From Candidatus Hermodarchaeum yapensis (GTDB lineage: Archaea > Asgardarchaeota > Hermodarchaeia > Hermodarchaeales > Hermodarchaeaceae), in contig JAEOSK010000009.1 of the NCBI GenBank assembly GCA_016840405.1, positions 26,808 through 90,807 of the forward strand: DNA of 64,000 nucleotides. The letters run 5' to 3'. The translations under genes were made by a program, and so were the position numbers. Below the pieces are notes generated by a model. The model made no database searches. It saw only the letters and a program-made list of their open reading frames with translations, and was not told the origin of the DNA. Positions 25,242 to 34,191 of the stretch are shown here, piece after piece; position 1 is the first letter of the stretch, and the number at the start of each line of letters is the position of its first letter.

Positions 25242-25316
25242 TAGCGGGGGATTGATTTGAACAACCGATCTCGGGGTTATGAGCCCCGCGGGATATCCTG
25301 GCTACCCCACCCCGCT
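25242..25316 (-). tRNA. Initiator tRNA-Met (CAT)
   Basis: 75-nt cloverleaf: acceptor AGCGGGG/CCCCGCU with A1:U72, anticodon loop CUCAUAA on a CGGGG/CCCCG stem giving the three consecutive G:C pairs of initiators, T-loop TTCAAAT. CCA is encoded. The A1:U72 pair plus the GGG/CCC stem identify initiator, not elongator. Confidence 0.93.
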
Positions 25317-25475
25317 GCGGACTTGGATGAGAACGGTACAGAAGAGCTGTGGTGGTCGATAAAAGCTTTGTGCCTTAATGTAGGCGGAGCTCTGTTTGGT
25401 TTTGTTTCGATACTATAGTGCGAAACTCTTGTGGTGTTTAAGTAATCAAATCCGGATTCATTGTTGGTGAAAATT

Positions 25476-25571
25476 ATGTATCCAATACCAGGAACTGAAA
25501 TCGGTCCATTGATGGCAATCTTTTGGGTTTTCTTTACTGTGCTGTTCTACGTCCTGTCACGTTTGGCGTAG
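25476..25571 (+). CDS. 31-residue single-pass membrane microprotein
   Basis: ATG 25476 to TAG 25571. Sequence begins MYPIPGTEIGPLMAIFW and continues as one hydrophobic helix ending SRLA. GGTGA lies a few bases upstream. It overlaps the 3' end of the vWA gene on the opposite strand by 15 bp. The hydrophobic, uninterrupted frame and RBS favour a real gene, but no homologue can be named. Confidence 0.5.
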   Translation: MYPIPGTEIGPLMAIFWVFFTVLFYVLSRLA

Positions 25572-26597
25572 GAGCCGCATGAGGGCACGAGGTATCTCCG
25601 TGTATGAGTTGACTTTGATATAGCGTCCCCTACCAAGCTGGGCAATCTGCTGGCAGGTTTCTTCACCTTGCGGATGTGTACCTGGTGTTTGTAATACATG
25701 GAGATTGTGATACTTCCGTGCGTGGGGCTCTGGTGGTCCACCACGGTTGGCGATGCCATCGGTGATGAGGATAGCCCAAGATTCTTGTCGGTGAACACGT
25801 TGGTATTGAGTAAATGCAGTTTTTAGGGCATCGGCAATGTTGGTGTAGCCCGCAGGTTCTGTATCAAGGATTGTATCAACGATAGTATCTATTGTAGTGG
25901 GTTGATCGATGGTTTTGATAATGCTAGCAACGGTGTTGAAAGCAACAAGGGCATACTTGTCATGACGTAGGTGATATGCCGCAACAGCGGCTGCTGTAGC
26001 GGCTGTAAGAAGTTTTGTCCCGGCCATGGATCCGGAGGTATCTAAAATGATTGTGCCAATTTTTTTCCGTGCTACTCGTTCAACACCGACGATTTCATTA
26101 TAATTCACATAGTCGGGTTCTAGGAGTGTTTCTTCCAATGTTGCATCAAGGTCAAATTCGTCAAGACCTGGGTAAAAAGGGACGGTTTTGATAGTTTCAG
26201 GGCGCAGTCCACGTCCACTGATTCTTAGAGCTGAATGAATTATGGTAGCACGGGCCAGCTCACGAAATTTCTGGCGGTATTGTCCACGAATTTGATGTCG
26301 GAGTTGAAAGAAGAGTAGTGGTGCAGCAACATTCCCTTCATGGGCAGACTTTGCAATCAGGTGAACACCGTCTTGACTTGAAATGGCTTCACTTGTAGCA
26401 ATAGGTTGGAGCTGAGCGAGGGCTTGTAATGCAGTGACATTTCTTTGTTCTATGGCAAGTTCAGCCATTTCTTTTGCTTTGGGGTAATCAAAAGTACGAC
26501 CTAAACGGAGGTAGTATTGGAAATCACGTCCATTGGCTCTGATTTCCGATTCGAAGAGTTTCTCATCTGAGATGGTTCCGGAGAGAACGATGGGCAC
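25557..26597 (-). CDS. vWA-domain protein, MoxR partner
   Basis: About 346 residues. The C-terminal half is a von Willebrand factor A domain with the MIDAS motif DTSGSM (ILDTSGSMAG), later Thr and Asp positions (LITDGIANRGG). The N-terminal half (EIRANGRDFQYYLRLGRTFDYPKAKEMAELAI) is helical. MoxR-AAA+/vWA pairs act as chaperone-like or metal-insertion systems. It lies 29 bp downstream of moxR. The start is uncertain: GTG 26597 is used; the frame extends slightly upstream. Confidence 0.85.
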   Translation of the reverse strand: MPIVLSGTISDEKLFESEIRANGRDFQYYLRLGRTFDYPKAKEMAELAIEQRNVTALQALAQLQPIATSEAISSQDGVHLIAKSAHEGNVAAPLLFFQLRHQIRGQYRQKFRELARATIIHSALRISGRGLRPETIKTVPFYPGLDEFDLDATLEETLLEPDYVNYNEIVGVERVARKKIGTIILDTSGSMAGTKLLTAATAAAVAAYHLRHDKYALVAFNTVASIIKTIDQPTTIDTIVDTILDTEPAGYTNIADALKTAFTQYQRVHRQESWAILITDGIANRGGPPEPHARKYHNLHVLQTPGTHPQGEETCQQIAQLGRGRYIKVNSYTEIPRALMRLLRQT

Positions 26598-26626
26598 GTC
26601 ATCGGAGGCAGGGGCCTCCTCAGCGA

Positions 26627-27475
26627 TTAAAAATTTGCTAACACAGCTTTAACGAGTGTTTTGATGACCTCGATTGCAGATTTCTGCGCGTCATCGTGTA
26701 GTTCAATTTTCGGGACAAGTGACATGATGGCTGCTTGTTCCCACACATCGTAACCTTCACCAGGTAGTTGTGTGTAGAGACTTGTAATATCGATTGCGCC
26801 CCGAACGCTAGCCCCGCGACGAATGTCTGTATAATCACGTGTTGCTCGGGTGATAGCCACGGCCAATTCTACGATTTCCTTGTCTTCAACTCCAGTATTG
26901 ATATGAACGATTTCTTTTTCTTCAGCTTCGGTATGATAGTCGAGATAAAGCCAGACGTAGCGATCCCGTAGAGCTTCTCCGAGTGGTGTTACACCTACGC
27001 TGGCCTCAGGATTTTGGGTAGCGATTATTCGGAATCCATTTTTTGCTTTTATAGTGCCTAGCTTTGGTACATGTAACGTTCCCTCGTCCATGACTGGGAG
27101 AAGTGTATTCTGTGTTGCTTCTGGCATACGGTTAATTTCATTAATGAAAAGCACTCCACCTGTTTCCATCGTTTCTACAAGAGGACCGGGAACGAAGGTG
27201 TCGCGGGTATATCCGTTTTTGAGTACAACCGGGGGATCGAACCATCCCACTAGCTTCGCTGAGGTATAGCGTTCATCTCCATCCACACGGAAAAATGAAC
27301 GTCCTAAGAAATTAGTAATGGCAGAGGCGATTGTGGTTTTCCCGACACCAACTGGGCCTTCGATGAGCATGTGTTTATCTGCCTTATCGGATGCTAGACA
27401 TTGCGTAATAAGGTCTTGGCGACCAATGATTTTATATTCCCGTTGAATTGTTTTGATGTCTTTGGAGAGGACCAT
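26627..27475 (-). CDS. moxR: MoxR-family AAA+ ATPase
   Basis: 282 residues. Walker A GPVGVGKTT (residues ~40-48), FLGRSFFRVDGDERYTSAKLVGWFDPP, Walker B GVLFINEINRMPEATQNTLLPVMDE, sensor-1 RIIATQNPE, arginine finger segment GEALRDRYVWLYLD. This is the MoxR/ChlI-like group; its partner is the vWA gene downstream. The substrate is unknown. Confidence 0.93.
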   Translation of the reverse strand: MVLSKDIKTIQREYKIIGRQDLITQCLASDKADKHMLIEGPVGVGKTTIASAITNFLGRSFFRVDGDERYTSAKLVGWFDPPVVLKNGYTRDTFVPGPLVETMETGGVLFINEINRMPEATQNTLLPVMDEGTLHVPKLGTIKAKNGFRIIATQNPEASVGVTPLGEALRDRYVWLYLDYHTEAEEKEIVHINTGVEDKEIVELAVAITRATRDYTDIRRGASVRGAIDITSLYTQLPGEGYDVWEQAAIMSLVPKIELHDDAQKSAIEVIKTLVKAVLANF

Positions 27476-27595
27476 TAAAGTTCACCCTGATGCGTTTTGG
27501 GAGCCGTCCCTCTAAGTAAAGTGTTTGGGTAGAACAGCAATCGAATAGAAGAGAAAAAAATGTTTATTGGTAAGGAAAATCATAATTAAAGGCTA

Positions 27596-27689
27596 GCGGA
27601 GTTGGCGGAGCGGTAACGCGCTGGACTCGAGATGACCGAGTCATCCAGTGACCTTCGTGGTCGCAAGGGTTCAAATCCCTTACTCCGCG
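27596..27689 (+). tRNA. tRNA-Ser (CGA) with 11-nt intron
   Basis: Acceptor GCGGAGU/ACUCCGC, discriminator G73, long variable arm (GACC TTCG TGGTC) of class II, T-loop TTCAAAT, CCA encoded (27690-27692). The anticodon loop CUCGAG-A is split after position 37 by an 11-nt insert (27632-27642); removal restores a 7-nt loop. G73 and the variable arm identify Ser. Confidence 0.88.
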
Positions 27690-27705
27690 CCACTTTCCTT
27701 TTCTG

Positions 27706-28701
27706 CTATATCACAAGGTCGGCTATGTCAATACTCGATTCAAAAATTCGTTCCACATTATGGATTACCCGATCGAACACTGGTAAAACAGACAAATCCT
27801 GTCTCGCTAGCACTTCAGTAAGTTCGAAAACCAGTTTAGAAATCGATTGTTTCTGGGCAATTACCTTTCGAGCTCGAACACTATTTTGTTGGAGGACAGC
27901 TGTAATTGCTTCTCGATGCGCGCGTAAAACTTGATCACTGAGTTTTGTTAATACTTGTGAAAACGGCCGCGGAGGAAAAATATACCCTTCTGTGACTACT
28001 TGTTCTGCTATACTCGCACACCCATCTGCAATTGCTTCTACTTCCTTTGCGACCAGCCGATAATCCAAGAGGTTGAGTGGAGAAAGCAGTAAATCACCAC
28101 TTGGTGAGGCAATTGCTTTCCGAAGTTGTCGGACGACCAAGAAATACAACCGATCTACTTCCCGATCTCGGGCAATAACATCTTGTGCCAGCTCTTGGTC
28201 ATTACGAATAAACGCATGAATCGCGTCTTCGTGCATCTTTGCTGCAATCCCATAGGTTCGCCGTAAATAGGTCCGTAAATCGATACTCCTGGGAATCATA
28301 CACTGCAAAGTCATGCTAGAGGCTTCTTCTTCCATAATTTCAACTCCGACAAGGAACTCAGCCATTCCTTTCACTTCGCGCTTCAAGGTGGGCGTCATCG
28401 CTTCTCCGAGATTAACTTCAATCACATCGTTGCCAGCCAAATAACAAGCAAGTATGTTTCGAGAAACATTGGATGGATCCGAGATAACACTACGGAGTCG
28501 AAGTGGTTCCTCTTCAAGTCTAGGATTGATGATAAGCATTCCATCTGCCCGTTCATGAACCAAAATCATTGAACCTTTCTTTAGTCCCTGTTCCTCCACC
28601 CACTGCTTTGGAACCGAAAGAAGAAATGAAGCTCCCACACGTTGTAGTTTCCGGGCTTCCATATTATTCACCACATATGAATTCTCTTTTCCCTTCACCA
28701 T
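27706..28701 (-). CDS. PhoU-domain protein with N-terminal AbrB-like domain
   Basis: 331 residues. SpoVT/AbrB-like strand motif MEARKLQRVGASFLLSVPKQWVEEQGLKKGSMI, then two helical PhoU-like repeats (e.g. RQLRKAIASPSGDLLLSPLNLLDYRLVAKEVEAIADGC). Archaeal AbrB-PhoU fusions are thought to regulate phosphate-related genes. Start could be M1 or M14, just before the AbrB motif. A second, distinct family member is at 39181. The 3' end converges with tRNA-Ser. Confidence 0.85.
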   Translation of the reverse strand: MVKGKENSYVVNNMEARKLQRVGASFLLSVPKQWVEEQGLKKGSMILVHERADGMLIINPRLEEEPLRLRSVISDPSNVSRNILACYLAGNDVIEVNLGEAMTPTLKREVKGMAEFLVGVEIMEEEASSMTLQCMIPRSIDLRTYLRRTYGIAAKMHEDAIHAFIRNDQELAQDVIARDREVDRLYFLVVRQLRKAIASPSGDLLLSPLNLLDYRLVAKEVEAIADGCASIAEQVVTEGYIFPPRPFSQVLTKLSDQVLRAHREAITAVLQQNSVRARKVIAQKQSISKLVFELTEVLARQDLSVLPVFDRVIHNVERIFESSIDIADLVI

Positions 28702-28763
28702 AATAGCTTATCATGTGTTCGATGAAGGTGTGCTATTAATCAATCCCGAAAAACGTAAAATGG

Positions 28764-28837
28764 TGGGCCGGACGGGCTTCGAACCCGCGACCTCTCGGTT
28801 ATCAGCCGAGTGCCCTACCAAGCTAGGCCACCGGCCC
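28764..28837 (-). tRNA. tRNA-Ile (GAT)
   Basis: 74-nt cloverleaf without intron: acceptor GGGCCGG/CCGGCCC, anticodon loop CUGAUAA on CUCGG/CCGAG, T-arm CGGGTTCGAAGCCCG, CCA encoded. Confidence 0.94.
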
Positions 28838-28954
28838 ACATGAAGTACGTGGATGCGCGTAGACTCTTTTCGTTTATCAAAAGCTTTGAGACGACTTTTT
28901 CTTTAGGTCGGGGATGAATCATGGAGGTTAAATACGTTTCTGCAATTCATTTAG

Positions 28955-29093
28955 TGAGGTCCTAGTCGGGGTCCGAGAACCAAGGAACCTGACTGGGCAA
29001 CATCGCCGGAACGGCGAGTAGAGCCTGTGGACCAGTTGACAGTGGTCGATGGTATGAAGCAGGAAGCTCCATCCTTCGGATGGGGTAGTTCAC
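28955..29093 (+). ncRNA. Solo IS200/IS605-type right end / omega-RNA-like structured RNA
   Basis: GC-rich island of about 140 nt between two tRNA genes, with no ORF. The 3' end reads GAAGCAGGAAGCUCC, hairpin loop UUCG, GGAUGGGGUAGUUCAC, which in my experience is the hallmark of the right end of IS605/IS1341-type elements, where the tnpB-linked guide RNA is encoded. Other paired segments are GGAACCTGACTGGG and TCGCCGGAACGGCGA. No tnpB or tnpA fragment is adjacent, so it would be a transposon remnant or a stand-alone RNA. The 5' end is approximate; a TATA-like GGTTAAATAC lies near 28928. Confidence 0.6.
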
Positions 29094-29124
29094 ATGGATT
29101 TTGCCGAAGCATATTGGGTGTTGG

Positions 29125-29196
29125 TGGAGTGGCCGGGATTTGAACCCGGGGCCTCGTGTGTGCGAGACACGCGATCTACCACTGATCTACCACCCC
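29125..29196 (-). tRNA. tRNA-Ala (CGC)
   Basis: 72-nt cloverleaf: acceptor GGGGUGG/CCACUCC with the G3:U70 alanine identity pair, anticodon loop CUCGCAC on CGTGT/ACACG, T-arm CCGGGTTCAAATCCCGG, CCA encoded. No intron. It ends 13 bp from the valS stop. Confidence 0.94.
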
Positions 29197-29209
29197 TTTG
29201 GTTTCGGGG

Positions 29210-31606
29210 TTATTTTGGTGGGGGTATTTTTGTGTTGCCCTTTGTGGTGAATTTGATGGTTTTTATGTTATGCATCCGTTTAAGATCCTCGGCGTAGGGT
29301 TTGAGAGTCTTCGTTGTTGAAACTGTTGAGATAGGCGCACGGAGACTCATTTTGTGGTCTTTTTTGTGTTTCCAGAGGTCAGCGTTGAATTGGATCAAGG
29401 TATCGGTGGGGTGGTCTTTTTCAATTCCATCAATAGGTTCAGGGAAGTATAATTTGTGAATAGATGTGTCCGTGTCATAGAGGGTACGGTGAATTTTCTC
29501 GGTGATGAAAGGGCAAATCGGTGCCAAGAGTTTGAGGATGGCATGCAGGATCGTATGAAGAGTGAACCAGGCAGCGTTACGTCCTAGTTCATCCTCTTTG
29601 GAATAGGCACGTCCTTTGACGAGTTCAAGATAATGACTCGCAAAGAGGTCCCAAGTGAAGGTGCGAAGTTCACGGGCAGGAATGATGAAATCGAGTTTGC
29701 TATAACCGGCTCTGGCGCGATGGATTAAATCGTTTAGTTCAGAGAGAATCCAGTGATCAGCAGGTTGGAGTTCAATGTCATCGCCTTTGATTTGTGGGAA
29801 TCCAGAGATGAATCTGGAAATATTCCAAAGTTTAGTAAGAAACCGATATGCCCCTGCAAGCCGACCTTCACTGAATCGGAAATCAGAACCTAAAGAGGCT
29901 TCAAGAGCACCCCAAAGACGTAATGCGTCTGTGCCATATTGGTCGAACAATGGGTTAGGATCAATACTATTTCCACGGGATTTACTCATTCTTTCTCCAT
30001 GCTCATCAAGACCCATCCCACTGATCCAGATGTATTCGAAGGCGGGAGCCTTGAAAAGCTGGTAAACACGTAAAATTGAATAGAAAAGCCAAGTGCGAAC
30101 TATATCCTTCCCCTGGGGACGAATGCTAGCTGGAAAAAGACGTTGAAAGAGTTCATTGTCTTTAGTGTAGAAAGTGACAATAAGGGAGCTGATGGATGAG
30201 TCCATCCAAGTGTCCATAGTCCGAGTTTCCCCTTCGAAACTTTCCGAAGCCCCGCATTTTGGGCAATTCTTAATTGGTGGAGGAGTCTTCCACGGTTGAT
30301 AATATGGACCAACTGGTGGAACAATTGTCTCGTCACATTGTGTACAATACCAAAGGGGGATTTCGGTACCATAAAACCGACGACGGCTAATAGGCCAGTC
30401 CCGATTGACGCTATTTATCCAATCGATGAGAATCTGCTTGTTTGCGGTGGGAAAGAAAGTCATTTTATCGATGACGTTGCGAAGTTCATCAAGGTATGGT
30501 GTTTGTTTCAGGTAGTATTCTGGCATGGCAATGAATTCAATGGGGTTTCGACTCCGCCAACAGGTAGGTGTTCGATGAGAAATTGTCTCTTGTTTGATAA
30601 CGAGGTCCTTCTTGTGGAGGTCGTCGAGGATTGCTTTTCGTGCTTCCTTAATAGTCATGTCTTTGTAAGGGCCTGCAGCTTCTGTCATTTTCCCATCGGC
30701 ATCTAGGGCGTTGATTGGTTGGAGCTGTAGTTCTCTAAATAGTCTAACATCTGTATAATCGCCATAACTACAAACCATAACGACGCCGGTACCGAATTCA
30801 ATTCGAGCTTCGTGGTGCGGAATGATAGGAACTCGTTTATTGTATAACGGTGTGAGCGCGGTTTTATTTTGAAGATGTTGGTATCGTTCATCATCGGGGT
30901 TAACGAGGACAGCTGCGCATGCTGATAGGAGTTCAGGTCGTGTAGTAGCAATGAGTAATTCTTCACCTGAATCCTCAATAGTGAATTTCAGGGTTGTAAG
31001 GGTGGTTTGAATGTCTTTATATTCAACTTCAGCATCTGCGATGGTAGTTCCGCATTCGGAACACCAGTTATTGGGACGATCATCGATATAGACGAGTCCT
31101 TGATTGTATAGTTCAATGAACGTTCGTTGTGTAACTGCACGATAATCTGGATGATCAGTACGATACATCTCGTCGTGTTTGAAGGAGTTACAACTCAAAC
31201 CCAAACGTTGAGCCATTGCAACAATGAGTCTTTCATTTTGGTCCAGAAATTCAGCACACTTATTCAGAAACTCTTGACGAGGAATATCGTGCATACTTAT
31301 GTTGTAAGCTTTTTCCACTTGAACCTCGATGGGTAGTCCATTACGGTCTAGCCCCATAGGGAAAATGACCTCATAACCTTCCATGCGTTTTGTTCTGGCA
31401 ATCGTATCAATTTGAGCATAATGAATAGCACCGCCAATATGCCAAGGTCCGCTTAGGTAAGGAGGAGGTATGTCTATGGAATAGATGGGGCTCTGGGTTT
31501 CCCGGTGGAATGTGTAAAGCTGATCTTTGGTCCAAAGCTCAAGGATTTCTAATTCGATTTCTGGTTGCCAGCGTTTTTCCTTTAATTGTGTATTTTGCCC
31601 CATCAT
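29210..31606 (-). CDS. valS: Valyl-tRNA synthetase
   Basis: 798 residues, class I synthetase. HIGH-type motif GPWHIGGAIHY (~residues 52-62), FPMGLDRNGLPIEVQVEK, editing-domain LLIATTRPELLSACAAVLVNP, zinc-binding-like cysteine sets WCSECG and CTQCDETIVPP...CPKCGAS, MDTWMDSSISSL, and KMSKS motif GERMSKSRGNSIDP. The ATTRPELLSACAAV pattern and overall match to archaeal ValRS favour Val over Ile/Leu. Adjacent to tRNA-Ala and tRNA-Ile, not to tRNA-Val. Confidence 0.9.
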   Translation of the reverse strand: MMGQNTQLKEKRWQPEIELEILELWTKDQLYTFHRETQSPIYSIDIPPPYLSGPWHIGGAIHYAQIDTIARTKRMEGYEVIFPMGLDRNGLPIEVQVEKAYNISMHDIPRQEFLNKCAEFLDQNERLIVAMAQRLGLSCNSFKHDEMYRTDHPDYRAVTQRTFIELYNQGLVYIDDRPNNWCSECGTTIADAEVEYKDIQTTLTTLKFTIEDSGEELLIATTRPELLSACAAVLVNPDDERYQHLQNKTALTPLYNKRVPIIPHHEARIEFGTGVVMVCSYGDYTDVRLFRELQLQPINALDADGKMTEAAGPYKDMTIKEARKAILDDLHKKDLVIKQETISHRTPTCWRSRNPIEFIAMPEYYLKQTPYLDELRNVIDKMTFFPTANKQILIDWINSVNRDWPISRRRFYGTEIPLWYCTQCDETIVPPVGPYYQPWKTPPPIKNCPKCGASESFEGETRTMDTWMDSSISSLIVTFYTKDNELFQRLFPASIRPQGKDIVRTWLFYSILRVYQLFKAPAFEYIWISGMGLDEHGERMSKSRGNSIDPNPLFDQYGTDALRLWGALEASLGSDFRFSEGRLAGAYRFLTKLWNISRFISGFPQIKGDDIELQPADHWILSELNDLIHRARAGYSKLDFIIPARELRTFTWDLFASHYLELVKGRAYSKEDELGRNAAWFTLHTILHAILKLLAPICPFITEKIHRTLYDTDTSIHKLYFPEPIDGIEKDHPTDTLIQFNADLWKHKKDHKMSLRAPISTVSTTKTLKPYAEDLKRMHNIKTIKFTTKGNTKIPPPK

Positions 31607-31727
31607 TAGAAACCTCTAATTCAATAGTTGAGGTGGTGGTAAACGGGTTTTAATTGATTATTTTTTATTTGACCAGTGGACGGCATTCTTTCGCATGTTA
31701 AAAAGGCTTTCTCCAAGATTTTTTAAC

Positions 31728-32987
31728 CTAAGCCTGATCAGCCCAACGAAGGAGGGCACCAATACCTCGAAATGCGATGAGGAGTTGTTTCCCTTCTTCA
31801 GTTTCAGGTGATATGATTTCGATTTTCGCTCCTGTTTCGTTCGATAATTCCCCTAACTCTTCAATTAGATCTTGCGTTTCAGTAATTTGCAAAGTCTGGT
31901 TCTGACACTTTGTACACTGTTGGTTGGCTAGATCATTCTCAAATCGTGTTATCACATCGGGTGTCAGCGTTCTCTCAGTAGTGTGACCGCAAGAGCTACA
32001 ATTAATTGTGACTCTTGATAATTCGATACCCTCGGAGACTAAGATGATTTCAACTGCACCTCGGTCGAGTGCTTCTCGGACCTGTCTTTCACCGTATGTA
32101 GCCCGACCAGTATCGCGAGCCAATTCACCCAGGAAGCGTTGGACGAGACGTTTTTCTTTCATTAAGCGTTGGTTTCGAAGAATCTCTCCTGATTTTTCCA
32201 CTAAGGCTCGGATGCCCTCTTCTCCAGAGTAGGCTGTGTCAAGAACTGCTAATACCTTGTCCTTCAACGGAGAAGTCAGGTAGCCCTTCTCTGAAAAGAC
32301 TTCTTTGGTGAAACCTGGACCCCCTATGATTATTCCCCTTAAATCCGGAATATCTTCGAATAGTTCTCTTGTTAATTCGCTGGATCGAGTGAGAAATTCA
32401 TGGGCTGCCTGTTCTATGAGACGTTCGAACCGTCGCTGACTCTGCCCACCTGCTCGGTGTTTGCCCATAATCCCTGATTTAACCGTTTTTACAACCTGTA
32501 AGTTGGTTCCGCGTAATAGGGCCCAAGCAGCGGCACTTCGGTCAATTGAGATTAAACCATAGCTATCCTTTGGGGTTAACATTTCGTGCAGAGGATTGAG
32601 CCAGAATTCTGCAGCACACCGGTAGATGTATACATTCACTGGCTCAGGCGGTTCAATCAGATATATTTCCATTTTTTCGCTACCAGGTGCTCCATGAGGA
32701 ATGGCCCCTGCGAACACGGCTAATCCGTTAGGTGGAGGTTTAGGAATGATTTTCAAACGTTGGATTACCGTTTGGATTGCATCCATCACATTCTTTCTTG
32801 TTGATTTAGATTTGATGTTGGTTGCAGTTCCATATTCCGTTCGTAGTGTTGAGAGTACATCGCTCATTTGACGTTCGGGTGGAATGTAAAGGGTTATTAA
32901 CTCCGTATGAAGTCCTTTTTTCTCTGCGAGAGTGTCCACTACCTTCTTGAGCCTGAACCGCCGATATGATTCGCTAGTAGTGGACAT
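31728..32987 (-). CDS. prf1: Peptide chain release factor aRF1
   Basis: 419 residues from ATG 32987 (GGAG at the right distance; the frame runs to 33017). The N-terminal domain has the stop-codon-reading motif TATNIKSKSTRKNV. The central domain has GGQ in KHRAGGQSQRRFERL, which triggers hydrolysis of peptidyl-tRNA. The C-terminal domain binds the GTPase partner. A zinc-ribbon pair (CSSCGH...CTKCQN) is inserted in the last domain. Universal in archaea, eRF1-like. Confidence 0.97.
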   Translation of the reverse strand: MSTTSESYRRFRLKKVVDTLAEKKGLHTELITLYIPPERQMSDVLSTLRTEYGTATNIKSKSTRKNVMDAIQTVIQRLKIIPKPPPNGLAVFAGAIPHGAPGSEKMEIYLIEPPEPVNVYIYRCAAEFWLNPLHEMLTPKDSYGLISIDRSAAAWALLRGTNLQVVKTVKSGIMGKHRAGGQSQRRFERLIEQAAHEFLTRSSELTRELFEDIPDLRGIIIGGPGFTKEVFSEKGYLTSPLKDKVLAVLDTAYSGEEGIRALVEKSGEILRNQRLMKEKRLVQRFLGELARDTGRATYGERQVREALDRGAVEIILVSEGIELSRVTINCSSCGHTTERTLTPDVITRFENDLANQQCTKCQNQTLQITETQDLIEELGELSNETGAKIEIISPETEEGKQLLIAFRGIGALLRWADQA

Positions 32988-33097
32988 AGATAGCAACTCC
33001 TTGCTCGCATAAAGCAAAAAGGCATGTATGCGATATTAAGTGCGAGCAGCAACCGTTAAAGGTATCCAAAAACTTTTCGAACTACAGAGGCGTTCCG

Positions 33098-33793
33098 ATG
33101 AAACTCGTAATAAAAATTGGTGGTTCCCTTCTATTTGATGAGGATGAACAGTTCGATATTGCCCGATATCAGGGATTTGCCAACGCAATTCAACAAATTA
33201 AGGAACTTGGGCATAACATCGTATTGGTAATCGGAGGAGGCGTTCTTGCGAAATCCTTGGTGAAAAATGGAAAATTATTAGGTGCAAACCGTGACATACT
33301 GGACCAGCTGGGTATCGCAGCAACTTGGGTTTGTGCCCAACTGATGATTACAGCATTGCGAGATGTAGCCTATCCAACTCCAATAATGAGTGAAGAACAA
33401 CTAGCTAACCTTCAAAATGATGAACGTCTTCTTATTCTCGGTGGTCTTCGTCCTGGTCAATCGACCAATGCTGTCGCTGCCCAAGTTGCTGAATTAACGA
33501 ATTCAAAAATTCTGCTTAACGTCACTGATGTCGAAGGCGTCTATGACAGCGATCCTAAAGAGTTCACTCAAGCAAAGCTTCTGTCAGAAATCACCATTGA
33601 TCAATTACGAAAAATTATCGCCCCCCTAGAAAGCCAACCTGGAACTTACCCTCTCTTTGATAAACCCGCCCTAGATATAATCCAACGGGCCCAAATCGAA
33701 GTCTGGTTTGTCAATGGAACAACCCCCGAAAACATTGTCCAAGCCTTAGAAAAGGGAAAAATTGGTACTAGAATCGTGCCATCAGAGGTTTAG
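33098..33793 (+). CDS. pyrH: UMP kinase
   Basis: 231 residues, amino-acid-kinase fold, phosphorylating UMP to UDP in pyrimidine synthesis. VIKIGGSLLF, IVLVIGGGVLAKSLVKNG, GATRDILDQLGIAATWVCAQL-type segment, and LNVTDVEGVYDSDPKEF match archaeal PyrH, which is shorter than other amino-acid kinases. Upstream gene aRF1 is divergent, so the 80-bp gap holds both promoters. Confidence 0.93.
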   Translation: MKLVIKIGGSLLFDEDEQFDIARYQGFANAIQQIKELGHNIVLVIGGGVLAKSLVKNGKLLGANRDILDQLGIAATWVCAQLMITALRDVAYPTPIMSEEQLANLQNDERLLILGGLRPGQSTNAVAAQVAELTNSKILLNVTDVEGVYDSDPKEFTQAKLLSEITIDQLRKIIAPLESQPGTYPLFDKPALDIIQRAQIEVWFVNGTTPENIVQALEKGKIGTRIVPSEV

Positions 33794-33888
33794 ACTATGT
33801 TGATGGCTTTCGCGGCAAACCTTTTTTGTAAGAGCTTCCCATTATTGACATTAGGTTCATTTCCAGAGCGGTGAGTTGGCTACATCCA

Positions 33889-34176
33889 ATGGGTCGATTA
33901 AAAGAGTTGTTCGGTGACACTCCACAGATTCGGCTTCTCGAAGTGCTCATTCAACAGAAGGATACAACGATGCATCTTTCCATGCTTGCCCGACGCGCGA
34001 AGGTTTCAGTATCATCCGTTGAAAGGTGTCTTCTTCCTCTGATAAAAGCGGGAATTGTTTCGGATATTCGATTTTTTCGACGTAGACGAATCCTCCATTT
34101 AAACCCAAAACATCCTGTCGCACAATTACTTGTTAGCTTTGCTCAAGAAATTGATAATGACTGGGGTTCTAAGTAA
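33889..34176 (+). CDS. Small winged-helix protein
   Basis: About 95 residues. MGRLKELFGDTPQIRLLEVLIQQKDTTMHLSMLARRAKVSVSSVERCLLPLIKAGIV is a clear wHTH, followed by a basic wing (IRFFRRRRILHLN). ATG 33889 is preferred by its natural domain start; GTG 33871 is an alternative in frame. Similar in size and shape to the wHTH genes at 3446 and 15862. Function unknown. Confidence 0.7.
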   Translation: MGRLKELFGDTPQIRLLEVLIQQKDTTMHLSMLARRAKVSVSSVERCLLPLIKAGIVSDIRFFRRRRILHLNPKHPVAQLLVSFAQEIDNDWGSK

Positions 34177-34191
34177 GGGAATTTAATCTGT

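Noticed and set aside
29094..29297. 67-codon plus-strand frame over tRNA-Ala
   Set aside because: Reads through a tRNA and the end of valS; typical chance frame.
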